The notes beneath the pieces are model-generated. The model was not told the DNA's origin, did not search any database, and worked only from the letters and a program-made list of their open reading frames with translations. A DNA stretch of 64,000 nucleotides, taken from positions 344,341-408,340 of the forward strand of contig NZ_QFYR01000004.1 in NCBI RefSeq assembly GCF_003254705.1. The letters are read 5' to 3'. Source of the stretch: Phenylobacterium deserti. Its GTDB lineage: Bacteria > Pseudomonadota > Alphaproteobacteria > Caulobacterales > Caulobacteraceae. Below, in pieces: positions 22,127-30,060 of this stretch. The position numbers and the translations under genes are program-made. Position 1 is the first letter of the stretch. Every line of letters begins with the position of its first letter.

Positions 22127-23257
22127 TTGCCTTCGCTGTTGGATAGAAAACCGCCGCTCGCCCGTTCACCGGTCGTGCTGAGCCCCACCGCCGATACCGA
22201 GATCCGGACGCCGTCCCCAGAGCGGCAGGTGCGGACCGCATTCAGCGAAGCCTTGGACGGCTTCGATGCAAGCCGCCCGATCCTGCTGGTCAGTCACAAC
22301 GACACGGACGGCTTGTCGGCCCTGGCCATCCTTTCGAAGGCGCTGGAGCGTGCCGGCCGACCAGCCGAGGCGCAGGTTCTCGGCCGGGGCGAAAGTCCTT
22401 GGTCGGCGGACACGGCCGCCAGGCTGCGCGCTCGCGAACCGGGCGGCGTCATGCTGCTGGATCTTGGGCTGCGGGACGGCCCCATCGGCTGGAATGCGCC
22501 CACCCTGGTGATCGACCACCACGTGCCGCGCGGCTCGCCCACCGTGGCGGCCATCACAGGTTGGCGGATGGACCCGATCCCGACCACCAGCCTGCTCGCC
22601 TGGTGGTGCGCCCACGAGCTGACCGAGGCCGACGACCTGCTCTGGCTGGCGGCGCTCGGGCTCGTGGGAGACATGGCGGAGGATGCAGGGTTTGCCGAGA
22701 TGGCCGAGGCCCGCCGCCGCTACGGCGTGACCGCCCTGCGCCAGGCCTCCAGCTTGCTGAACGCCGGCCGCCGCTCAGCGTCTGGAGACGCAGGACCAGC
22801 GCTGGCGCTGCTGCTGAAGGGCGCCGGCCCCAAGGACGTCACCTCTGGCCGTTTCCCGGAAACGGAGGCCCTGCTCGCCGCCAAGACCGAAGTCGCCCAG
22901 GCTCTGGATAGGGCCAAGCGCATAGGACCCGTGGTCCGAGGCGGCGTGGCGCTGATCGGCTTCTCTTCGGCCTGCCAGATTCATCCCCTCGTCGCCCAAC
23001 AATGGCGCGGCCGGTTGAAGAACGAGATCGTGCTCGCCGCCAACTTCGGCTTTCGCCCGGGCTGGGTTCACTTCGCGGCGCGTACGGCGCGCGACATCGA
23101 CCTCATCGAATTCCTCGCGCGCCATGCCCCGGCGGGCGCCGACGAGAACTATGGATCAGGCCATGTGAAGGCCACCGGCGGCGCCCTGCGGCCCGCCGAC
23201 TGGAACGCCTTCGTGCGCGGCCTGGGCTTCGGTCCCGAACAGGAGTTCCCGCAATGA
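22127..23257 (+). CDS. DHH-family phosphoesterase
   Basis: Up to 376 aa. Motifs run as in RecJ/DHH phosphoesterases: SHNDTDGLSAL (about 56), LLDLGL (about 106), VIDHHVPRG (about 126) and LVGDMAED. A DHHA1-like end carries GFSSACQIHP and YGSGHVKATGGAL. All metal ligands appear present, so nuclease or nucleotidase activity is likely. The start is unsure: TTG 22127 is the earliest, GTG 22175 is an alternative, and neither has a good ribosome site. The stop overlaps uvsE as ATGA, tying it to UV repair. Confidence 0.8.
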   Translation: MPSLLDRKPPLARSPVVLSPTADTEIRTPSPERQVRTAFSEALDGFDASRPILLVSHNDTDGLSALAILSKALERAGRPAEAQVLGRGESPWSADTAARLRAREPGGVMLLDLGLRDGPIGWNAPTLVIDHHVPRGSPTVAAITGWRMDPIPTTSLLAWWCAHELTEADDLLWLAALGLVGDMAEDAGFAEMAEARRRYGVTALRQASSLLNAGRRSASGDAGPALALLLKGAGPKDVTSGRFPETEALLAAKTEVAQALDRAKRIGPVVRGGVALIGFSSACQIHPLVAQQWRGRLKNEIVLAANFGFRPGWVHFAARTARDIDLIEFLARHAPAGADENYGSGHVKATGGALRPADWNAFVRGLGFGPEQEFPQ

Positions 23258-24345
23258 GCCATCCGCTGCGCATGGGCTTCCCGGTCAAGGTCCTCGGTCG
23301 GGAGATCAAGAGCAACGACACGCGTCGGTGGCAGAGCAATCCGCACCTGAAGGTCAGCCTCGAGTACGTCGACCAGATCCTCGACTACCTGAAGCTCCGC
23401 AAGATCGAGATGTACCGGCTGTCGTCGGACCTCGCGCCCTACGCCACCCATCCCGACATGCCGCAGTTCCACAAGATGGTGGAGGAGAGCGACCCTGAGC
23501 TGCAGGCGATCGGCAAGAAGGCCCGCGAACTGGGCATCCGCCTGTCCTTCCACCCCTCCCAGTTCGTCCTGCTGAACAGCCCGGACGAGACCCTGACCCG
23601 CAAGAGCATCTGGGACCTGTCCTCCCAGGCCGAGATGCTGGACCGCATGGGCCTGGGCGACGAGGCGGTGATGGTGACCCACGTGGGCGGCGTCTATGGC
23701 GATCCGGTGCAGAGCCGCGCCCGGTGGGCCGAGCGTTGGCCGAGGCTGCCCGAGCACGTCCGCCGCCGGCTGGTGCTGGAAAACGACGACATCCGGTTCT
23801 CCGCCGCCGACGTCCTGTGGGTGCACGAGCAGACCGGGGTGCGGTGCGTGTTCGACTATCAGCACTGCTGGTGCCTGAACCCGGAAGGGCTCGACATGGT
23901 CGACGCCCTGAAGCGCATCCTGGCGACCTGGCCCGAAGGGCAGAGGCCGAAAATCCACTTCTCCACCCCGCGCATGGAAATGCGCGAGCTCGTCCGCCAG
24001 GACAAGAAGACCAAGAAGAAGACGACCACCCTCGCCCCGCCCGTGATCACCAACCATTCGGACTTCACCAACCCCTTCGAGTTCGCCCGTTTCATGCGCG
24101 ACGCCGATGGGTTGGAGTTCGACGTCATGCTCGAAAGCAAGTCCAAGGACCTGGCGCTGCTGAAGCTGCGCTCGGACCTCCTGCGGTTCGCCCCCGACGT
24201 GGCGGCGCGGTTCGGGCTGACGCCCGCCGACGCGCCAGCCTTGCCCGACGACGAGGCCCTTTCCATCGACGAGGCGGCCTTGGACGACGCCGACCCGGAT
24301 GAAGGCGCGCGCCGCCTGCCTGAGGAGCCTCGGCCCTTCGCCTGA
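23254..24345 (+). CDS. uvsE: UV damage endonuclease UvsE/UVDE
   Basis: 363 aa from the ATG at 23254. UVDE is a TIM-barrel, metal-dependent nuclease that nicks 5' of UV photoproducts and starts an alternative excision repair. RLSSDLAPYATHPDM, RLSFHPSQFVLLNSPD, VMVTHVGGVYGD, LVLENDD, CVFDYQHCW, IHFSTPR and DVMLESKSKD place the conserved His, Glu, Asp and Lys residues. The C-terminal 45 residues are an acidic tail. It is translationally coupled to the DHH phosphoesterase. Confidence 0.93.
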   Translation: MSHPLRMGFPVKVLGREIKSNDTRRWQSNPHLKVSLEYVDQILDYLKLRKIEMYRLSSDLAPYATHPDMPQFHKMVEESDPELQAIGKKARELGIRLSFHPSQFVLLNSPDETLTRKSIWDLSSQAEMLDRMGLGDEAVMVTHVGGVYGDPVQSRARWAERWPRLPEHVRRRLVLENDDIRFSAADVLWVHEQTGVRCVFDYQHCWCLNPEGLDMVDALKRILATWPEGQRPKIHFSTPRMEMRELVRQDKKTKKKTTTLAPPVITNHSDFTNPFEFARFMRDADGLEFDVMLESKSKDLALLKLRSDLLRFAPDVAARFGLTPADAPALPDDEALSIDEAALDDADPDEGARRLPEEPRPFA

Positions 24346-24357
24346 TCCGCACCTGAC

Positions 24358-24386
24358 TTGACGTCGGGTCACCTCCGCGCCTAGCC
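24358..24386 (+). promoter_or_regulatory. Candidate housekeeping promoter of the MFS gene
   Basis: TTGACG (24358-24363), 17-base spacer, CTAGCC (24381-24386); this resembles the Caulobacter sigma-73 type (TTGACG and a GCTA-rich -10). The MFS start codon is 34 bases further. Confidence 0.45.
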
Positions 24387-24419
24387 AAGCTGAAAGGGCG
24401 GGGGGAAACGGAACAAGCT

Positions 24420-25700
24420 ATGGACCAGCGTGCAAGCGCGGGCGGGCCTTCGAGCCGCCGCGTGCTGACGGCGAGCCTCGTGGGGACCGCCGTCGAATTC
24501 TACGACTTCTACATCTATGCGACGGCCGCATCGCTGGTGTTCGGCCCGCTGTTCTTCCCCAAGGCTTCGGCGTCGGCCCAGCTGCTCAGCAGCTACGCGA
24601 CTTTCGCCGTCGCCTTCTTCGCGCGGCCGCTGGGCGCCGCCTTCTTCGGCCACTTCGGCGACCGGATCGGCCGCAAGTCGACGCTTGTGGCCTCACTGAT
24701 GACGATGGGCGGCTCGACCCTGCTCATCGCCTTCCTGCCCACCTACGCCATGGTCGGCTGGCTGGCGCCGGCCCTGCTCTGCCTCATGCGTTTCGGCCAG
24801 GGCTTTGGGCTTGGCGGAGAGTGGGGCGGCGCGGCGCTGCTGGCGGTGGAAAACGCTCCGCCCGGCTATCGCGCCCGCTTCGGCATGTTCCCGCAGCTGG
24901 GGGCGCCGGTGGGCTTCATCGCCGCCAACGGCCTGTTCCTGATCCTGGGCCTGTTCCTGACCCCCGACCAGTTCCGCGACTGGGGTTGGCGCCTGCCGTT
25001 CCTGCTCAGCGCCATCCTTGTGGGCTTGGGCCTGTGGGTGCGTCTGAAGCTCACGGAGACCCCGGCGTTCAAAGCCGCCCTCGAGCATGCGCCGCCGGCC
25101 AAGGTGCCGCTGGGCGAGGTTCTGACCCGCTTTCCGCTGCGCACCCTGGGCGGCACCTTCGCCGTGGTGGCCTGCTTCGCCACCTTCTACATCGCCACCG
25201 CCTTCGCCATCGGCTACGGCGTCGGCACCCTCGGCTACCCGCGCGAGATCTTCCTGGGCGTGGAGCTTGGGGCAATCCTGTTCATGGCCGCCGGCATCAT
25301 CGCCGCGGGCTACTGGGCCGACGCTTCAAGCCCCCGGCGAGTGTTGATGGCCGGCTGCCTGATGGTCGTCGCGGCCGGCGTGCTTCTGCCGCTGATGATG
25401 GGCGCGGGCTCCCTGCTGCTCGTAGCCGCCTTCCTCTCGCTGACCCTGTTCTTCATGGGCTTCGTGTACGGCCCATTGGGCGCCTTCCTGCCCGACCTTT
25501 TCCCGGCGCGGGTGCGCTACACGGGCGCGTCCATGGCCTTCAACATCGGCGGCATCCTGGGCGGCGGCCTGGCGCCCATGATCGCCCAGGCGCTCGCCGA
25601 TCGAGGCGGGCTGGTGCCGGTAGGAATCTACCTCGGCGGGGCCGCTCTGGTGAGCTTCCTGGCCTTGTGGCCCCTGCGCCAGCAGCTCGGCGAAGAGTAA
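24420..25700 (+). CDS. MFS transporter, metabolite:H+ symporter (MHS) type
   Basis: 426 aa, about 12 hydrophobic spans. GTAVEFYDFYIYATAASLVFG at the N-terminus and GHFGDRIGRKS between spans 2 and 3 are the MHS-family hallmarks (ProP, ShiA, KgtP relatives). RFGQGFGLGGEWGGA is the span-4 motif. The substrate cannot be read; candidates are dicarboxylates, shikimate, betaine or proline. It appears to be a single-gene transcript. Confidence 0.88.
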   Translation: MDQRASAGGPSSRRVLTASLVGTAVEFYDFYIYATAASLVFGPLFFPKASASAQLLSSYATFAVAFFARPLGAAFFGHFGDRIGRKSTLVASLMTMGGSTLLIAFLPTYAMVGWLAPALLCLMRFGQGFGLGGEWGGAALLAVENAPPGYRARFGMFPQLGAPVGFIAANGLFLILGLFLTPDQFRDWGWRLPFLLSAILVGLGLWVRLKLTETPAFKAALEHAPPAKVPLGEVLTRFPLRTLGGTFAVVACFATFYIATAFAIGYGVGTLGYPREIFLGVELGAILFMAAGIIAAGYWADASSPRRVLMAGCLMVVAAGVLLPLMMGAGSLLLVAAFLSLTLFFMGFVYGPLGAFLPDLFPARVRYTGASMAFNIGGILGGGLAPMIAQALADRGGLVPVGIYLGGAALVSFLALWPLRQQLGEE

Positions 25701-25790
25701 GGCGCCGCTCCGGATCGGCGGCTGCGTTCCTATATGGGAGGCCCAGCCGGCGCGCGTCCCTGACGGCGTCGCTCACCTCCTCGCTCATAC

Positions 25791-25815
25791 GGAACGTCTC
25801 GGGTCAGGCCCCGTT
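25791..25815 (+). promoter_or_regulatory. EcfG/SigT-type promoter upstream of cobS
   Basis: GGAAC (25791-25795), 16-base spacer, CGTT (25812-25815), which fits the alphaproteobacterial general-stress sigma factor consensus GGAAC-N16/17-CGTT. The cobS start is 38 bases further. One exact match by chance is expected in a window of this size, so support is moderate. Confidence 0.4.
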
Positions 25816-25852
25816 TGCGTCCGCTGTCCCAAGCCTGTAATCGAACCTCGCC

Positions 25853-26854
25853 ATGGCCATCCAAGACACCACCGAAGACAAGCTCGTCACCCTGGTTCCG
25901 GACCACAAGGTCAACGCACGCGAGACCTTCGGGGTGGATTTCGACCTGCAGGTCCCGGCCTTCCGCGAGCGCGATGCGCACGTTCCGGAAGCTGACCCGG
26001 CCTACAAGTTCGATCCCGAGACCACCCGCGCCATTCTCGCTGGCTTCGCCTATGACCGGCGGGTGATGGTTCAGGGCTATCACGGCACCGGCAAGTCGAC
26101 CCACATCGAGCAGGTGGCCGCCCGCCTGAACTGGCCGCTCATCCGGGTGAACCTAGACAGCCACGTCAGCCGCATCGACCTCGTCGGCAAGGACGCCATC
26201 GTCCTGAAGGACGGCAAGCAGGTCACCGAATTCCGCGAAGGCATCCTGCCCTGGACCATCCAGCGGCCGATCGCCCTCGTGTTCGACGAATACGACGCCG
26301 GCCGCCCGGACGTGATGTTCGTGATCCAGCGCGTGCTGGAAGCGCAGGGCAAGCTGACCTTGCTCGACCAGAACCGCGTGATCCGGCCGAACCCCTATTT
26401 CCGCTTGTTCGCCACGACCAACACCATTGGCCTGGGCGACACCACCGGCCTCTATCACGGCACCCAGCAGATCAACCAAGGCCAGATGGACCGTTGGTCG
26501 ATCGTCACCACGCTGAACTACCTGGCCCACGACGTGGAAGCCGAGATCGTCCTGGCGAAAACTCCCAGCTACAACAACGCCGAGGGCCGCCGGACCATTA
26601 ACGCCATGGTCCGGGTGGCGGACATGACCCGCAACGCGTTCATGAACGGGGACATCTCCACCGTCATGAGCCCGCGGACGGTGATCACCTGGGCCCAGAA
26701 CGCCGAGATCTTCGGCGGCGACGTGGCCCTCGCCTTCCGCATGACCTTCCTGAACAAGTGCGACGAGCTGGAGCGCGGCACCGTCGCCGAGTTCTTCCAG
26801 CGCGCTTTTGGACAGGACCTGCCGGAAAGCACGGCCCGGGTGCGGGTGGCTTAA
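25853..26854 (+). CDS. cobS: Cobaltochelatase subunit CobS
   Basis: 333 aa AAA+ ATPase that, with CobT and CobN, inserts cobalt into hydrogenobyrinate diamide in aerobic B12 synthesis. The N-terminal [12 protein letters not shown] and Walker [14 protein letters not shown] (about 74-86), Walker B-like [11 protein letters not shown], and sensor region [13 protein letters not shown] are diagnostic. Some CobS/CobT homologues act outside B12 synthesis; no other cob gene is seen here. Its TAA overlaps the photolyase stop on the other strand (TTAA at 26851-26854), so no terminator can lie between them. Confidence 0.92.
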   Translation: MAIQDTTEDKLVTLVPDHKVNARETFGVDFDLQVPAFRERDAHVPEADPAYKFDPETTRAILAGFAYDRRVMVQGYHGTGKSTHIEQVAARLNWPLIRVNLDSHVSRIDLVGKDAIVLKDGKQVTEFREGILPWTIQRPIALVFDEYDAGRPDVMFVIQRVLEAQGKLTLLDQNRVIRPNPYFRLFATTNTIGLGDTTGLYHGTQQINQGQMDRWSIVTTLNYLAHDVEAEIVLAKTPSYNNAEGRRTINAMVRVADMTRNAFMNGDISTVMSPRTVITWAQNAEIFGGDVALAFRMTFLNKCDELERGTVAEFFQRAFGQDLPESTARVRVA

Positions 26855-28221
26855 GGCCGCTCCGCTTCAACGAGGCGGTCCACCGCGGCCACATAGGCTT
26901 CGGCGTTGAACTTCTTGAAGGTGTTCGGCCCCATGGACCGGACCGTGCCGAACACCGGCTGCGGTCCCCATGGACGGTCGTGCAGGCCGAAGATCCAGCC
27001 GACGTTCATGAAGCTGTTGGCGTCACGGCCATCCAGGAACCAGCGGTTGTTGATCCGCAGCAGGACGTCCCAGGCTTCTTCCGGGGTGCGCGACCACTGG
27101 AGGATCTTCTTTCCCCAGTACATCCGCATGTGATTGTGCATGTAGCCGGTCTCGCGCATCTCGCGCATCGCGGCGTTCCAGTATCGGTCGTGGGTCTCGC
27201 AGGCCTCGAACTGCTCGCGGGTGTAAAGGTGCGGACGCGGATCGGCCGCATGCGCCACGAGGGTCTTGCGGGCCCACTCGGGCAGAGTCCGATAATCGTC
27301 GTAGGCCGGCTCGTAGAACACGTGGTTCATGGCCAGCTCCCGCCGGACGATGAGCTCCTCGAGATAGCTCGCCAGATCCTCCGAGCCTGGCTTCGCCTCC
27401 CGCGCCGCCAGCGCCAGCTCCACTGGCGAAATCTGCCCAAAGTGCAGATAGGGGCTCATGTGCGAGCCAGCTGCCGCCTCTGGAATGCCGCGCTCGGCGC
27501 TGTAGCGGCCAAGCCCGTCCTCCAAGAATTGCGCCAGGCGCTCGCGCGCCGCAGCCTGCCCCGCCACGAAGCGCTTCACCGGCCCGACGGACATATCGAG
27601 CTTCAGCTCGACCAGCACGGCGGCGATGTCCGACAGATCCACGTTGCTGGCCAGGTTCAGCTGGTCCGCCCGCACTGAGACGGGCGTGGCCGGCAGATCC
27701 ACCAAGTAGTCTTCACGCAGCCGCTGGATCTTCGGACGGATCGTCCGCGCCGCAAACTCGTGCTTGGGCGACGCGGTCTCCACCGGCACCACAACGTCGC
27801 CTTCCACCTGGATCAGCCGCCGGTCGATGGTCTTGGCCAATGCCTCGCGCCAGGCGCGCTGCGGCTTGAGGTAGCCGCGATCGCAGACCACCAGAGCCGC
27901 CTGCCGCGACAGCTCCAGCGCCAGCTCGTTGGGCGCTTTGCGGCGGATGACGAACGCCACGCCTCGCTCCACCAGCCGCGCCTGCACCTCGGCCAGACCT
28001 CGCAGCATGAAGTCGTAGTGCCGGGCGTTCGCCTCCGGGTAGGCTGTGACGCCAAAGCCTACGACGGTCGGCAGCCCCAGGCGGTTGGCCTCCTCGATCG
28101 CCAACTCCAGCGCAGGGTTGAACTCAGCGCGCTGCGACTGCTGCATCCAGTAGAGGACATAGGCGCCGTCCGCCCGTTCCGGCGCATCGTTCAGCACCTT
28201 GATGCGACTGGACTGGATCAT
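26851..28221 (-). CDS. phr: Class II CPD deoxyribodipyrimidine photolyase
   Basis: 456 aa from the ATG at 28221. It repairs cyclobutane pyrimidine dimers with FADH- and light. The N-terminal antenna-type domain ([29 protein letters not shown]) and the C-terminal FAD domain ([43 protein letters not shown]) mark class II, a type otherwise common in eukaryotes and viruses and scattered in bacteria. It is coupled to the upstream ligase-like gene by ATGA. It forms a UV-repair neighbourhood with uvsE. Confidence 0.93.
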   Translation of the reverse strand: MIQSSRIKVLNDAPERADGAYVLYWMQQSQRAEFNPALELAIEEANRLGLPTVVGFGVTAYPEANARHYDFMLRGLAEVQARLVERGVAFVIRRKAPNELALELSRQAALVVCDRGYLKPQRAWREALAKTIDRRLIQVEGDVVVPVETASPKHEFAARTIRPKIQRLREDYLVDLPATPVSVRADQLNLASNVDLSDIAAVLVELKLDMSVGPVKRFVAGQAAARERLAQFLEDGLGRYSAERGIPEAAAGSHMSPYLHFGQISPVELALAAREAKPGSEDLASYLEELIVRRELAMNHVFYEPAYDDYRTLPEWARKTLVAHAADPRPHLYTREQFEACETHDRYWNAAMREMRETGYMHNHMRMYWGKKILQWSRTPEEAWDVLLRINNRWFLDGRDANSFMNVGWIFGLHDRPWGPQPVFGTVRSMGPNTFKKFNAEAYVAAVDRLVEAERP

Positions 28222-28739
28222 CGTGTCTCCCCGAACGGCAGGCGCGCCACCGGCTCCCACGGCCCGCCCAGATAGCGCCACACCAGCAGTCCCACGGCCT
28301 CGATCTCGAACGGCTGGAAGTCATGCTGCAGCGCTTCCAGCAGCGCCTTGGCCTGATCCGGTTCGACCTTGTTCTGGACGGTGATGTGCGGCCGGAACGG
28401 CGCCTTGTCCTGCGCCGTCAGCCACGGCTCGAACGCCTGCGCCAAGCGCCCCCGCAGGCTTTCGACGTCTGGCGACGCCAGCCGAAACGCCACGCCGCGT
28501 CCCAGCGACCATGGCCCGCGGACGGTCATCGCCATCGGCCCGGCTGCGGCCTGGCACGCGGCTTTCAGCGTCTCTGCCACCTGCGCTTCGTGCTCGCCGG
28601 GAAGCTGGTGGAACAGCGTCAGGTGCGCGGGCACCTTGTTGCGCTCGGGCGGGAAGTGGGCGCGCCGAAGGTCGTCGAACCAATCGAAGGCGCTGTCCTC
28701 CAGGGCGGCGGTCACGATGAACGGCGGGGCGGCGGCCAT
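28218..28739 (-). CDS. 2'-5' RNA ligase / cyclic phosphodiesterase-like protein
   Basis: 173 aa from the ATG at 28739 (AAGAAGG Shine-Dalgarno). The 2H phosphoesterase fold is marked by two HxT/Sx motifs, HLTLF and HITVQN, which supply the catalytic histidines. Such proteins (ThpR-like) open 2',3'-cyclic phosphates. FDDLRRAHFPPERN and HQLPGEHE are family blocks. It is the first gene of an operon with photolyase (ATGA overlap). The function in that pairing is unknown. Confidence 0.85.
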   Translation of the reverse strand: MAAAPPFIVTAALEDSAFDWFDDLRRAHFPPERNKVPAHLTLFHQLPGEHEAQVAETLKAACQAAAGPMAMTVRGPWSLGRGVAFRLASPDVESLRGRLAQAFEPWLTAQDKAPFRPHITVQNKVEPDQAKALLEALQHDFQPFEIEAVGLLVWRYLGGPWEPVARLPFGETR

Positions 28740-28760
28740 GAGCCTTCTTCGGCAGGTTGC

Positions 28761-28796
28761 AGGCAAAAGAAAAGCCGCCCTCGCGGACGGCTTTCC
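28761..28796 (-). terminator. Intrinsic terminator of the DUF1328 gene
   Basis: On the minus strand AAAGCCG pairs with CGGCTTT (28771-28777 and 28788-28794), plus two inner G-C pairs, followed by TTCTTTTG. It lies between the DUF1328 gene and the ligase-photolyase operon. Confidence 0.7.
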
Positions 28797-28816
28797 TCAG
28801 GTGTGCGGATGTCCCG

Positions 28817-28996
28817 CTATCTGCCTGTGATCTTCCGGCCGGCCATGAAGCCGAGCACCGCGAAGACGATGAAGCCCACCACGAAGATGAAGAACAGGAA
28901 CTTGGCGATGCCGGCGGCTGCGCCGGCGATGCCGCCGAAGCCGAGGGCGGCGGCGATCAGGGCGACCACCGCAAAGATCAGAGCCCACTTGAGCAT
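28817..28996 (-). CDS. DUF1328 small membrane protein
   Basis: 59 aa from the ATG at 28996 ([19 protein letters not shown]...). Two hydrophobic segments are joined by [10 protein letters not shown] and end in [10 protein letters not shown], the usual YtjA/DUF1328 pattern. The family is often stress-induced; its function is unknown. An EcfG-type promoter lies 49 bases upstream, which fits. The terminator follows at 28794. Confidence 0.9.
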   Translation of the reverse strand: MLKWALIFAVVALIAAALGFGGIAGAAAGIAKFLFFIFVVGFIVFAVLGFMAGRKITGR

Positions 28997-29044
28997 TGTT
29001 CGTCTCTTATTCTCGCGGCGACGGTCGCCGCATCTTGCTTCAGA

Positions 29045-29070
29045 AACGCAGGTCTGCACGGCCGCGTTCC
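29045..29070 (-). promoter_or_regulatory. EcfG/SigT-type promoter of the DUF1328 gene
   Basis: On the minus strand GGAAC (29070-29066), 17-base spacer, CGTT (29048-29045). This is an exact match to the general-stress consensus and lies 49 bases before the start codon. Confidence 0.6.
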
Positions 29071-29188
29071 TCGACTACTTCAGGTTCTATCTGCGCAGCC
29101 CGGACGCCTCAGGATCGTGTTCCTCGCCAACCAATCCCGCCCGGCCGCGTTCTCTCTTGCAACCGAGAGATAAAATGGAGGCCTAAGC

Positions 29189-29626
29189 GTGGCTGACATG
29201 ACGCTCCAAGACCTGTCGCAGAAGATGCGCGACATCGACTTCACCACCGTCTTCACGCGGACGGAGGGCGGCGCCCTGGCGGGGCGCCCGATGAGCAACA
29301 ACGGCGAGGTGGAGTACGAGGGCGACAGCTACTTCTTCGCCTGGGACGACTCGCGCGTGGCCGGCGACATCGCCCGTGATCCGCAGGTCGGCATGTCCTT
29401 GCAGGGCTCGAAAGGGCTGCTGGGCAAGCCGCCACTGTTCATCACGATCGAAGGGCGAGCCGAGCTCATCCGCGACAAGGCGCAGTTCCAGGAACACTGG
29501 ACCAAGGATCTGGATCGCTGGTTCGAGAACGGCCCGGACACGCCCGGCGTGGTCATGATCAAGGTCCGCGCCGAACGCATCCACTACTGGGACGGCGGCG
29601 ACGAAGGCGAGATCCCGGTCGCCTGA
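29189..29626 (+). CDS. General-stress-type pyridoxamine 5'-phosphate oxidase-fold protein
   Basis: 145 aa from a GTG at 29189; GGAGG lies seven bases before it. The FMN-binding split barrel reads DFTTVFTRTEGGALAGRPMS, SYFFAWDDSR and MSLQGSKG, with HYWDGGDEG at the C-terminus, as in GSP26-like proteins. Flavin binding is likely; substrate unknown. It diverges from the DUF1328 gene, and both fit stress physiology. Confidence 0.85.
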   Translation: MADMTLQDLSQKMRDIDFTTVFTRTEGGALAGRPMSNNGEVEYEGDSYFFAWDDSRVAGDIARDPQVGMSLQGSKGLLGKPPLFITIEGRAELIRDKAQFQEHWTKDLDRWFENGPDTPGVVMIKVRAERIHYWDGGDEGEIPVA

Positions 29627-29649
29627 GCCGGTCGGCGGAGCCTGCCGTG

Positions 29650-29667
29650 CAGGGCGGCCCCGCCCTG
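29650..29667. terminator. Possible hairpin between convergent genes
   Basis: CAGGGCGG and CCGCCCTG form a perfect 8-bp palindrome separated by two bases, between the oxidase-fold gene and the small lipoprotein gene. There is no T tract on either side, so it may be a weak or factor-assisted terminator. Confidence 0.35.
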
Positions 29668-29679
29668 AAGCCACGCGGC

Positions 29680-29913
29680 TTAGTGCGTGGTCGGCGTGTT
29701 GCTGGTGGTCGCGCCGCCGTCGGCGTTGCCGGCTTGCTGTTCGATCTGGTCGGCCTGCTTGTTCAGGGCAGTTTCCTGGGACTCGTTCGGCGTGGCGGCG
29801 GCCTGGGCTTCCAGGTTGTCGGCCTTCGCTTCAGCGGCGTTGTCGGCTTGGCTGTTGCAGGCGGTCAGGCTGACGGCCGCGCAGGCGGCGACGATGAGAG
29901 TGGCGAGACGCAT
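29680..29913 (-). CDS. Small lipoprotein, unknown function
   Basis: 77 aa from the ATG at 29913, with a strong GGAGG Shine-Dalgarno. The signal MRLATLIVAACAAVSLTAC ends in a lipobox (LTAC, Cys 19). The mature part is hydrophilic and rich in Ala, Asn, Gln and Glu, possibly one helix (NAAEAKADNLEAQAAA, NKQADQIEQQAGNAD). It resembles small Caulobacterales envelope lipoproteins; no function known. Confidence 0.75.
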   Translation of the reverse strand: MRLATLIVAACAAVSLTACNSQADNAAEAKADNLEAQAAATPNESQETALNKQADQIEQQAGNADGGATTSNTPTTH

Positions 29914-30060
29914 GTTTCCTCCGGATTTGGACCCCGACCAAGCTTCAGCGCACGAGTTCGTGATAGGTTGCATTTGTTAGGTTGCGCGGGAGCTGGTGGA
30001 TGCGCGCGCCCACTTCCTTGTTTCGCGCGCACCGAGCCCTGATCTAGAAGGGCTCAGAAC

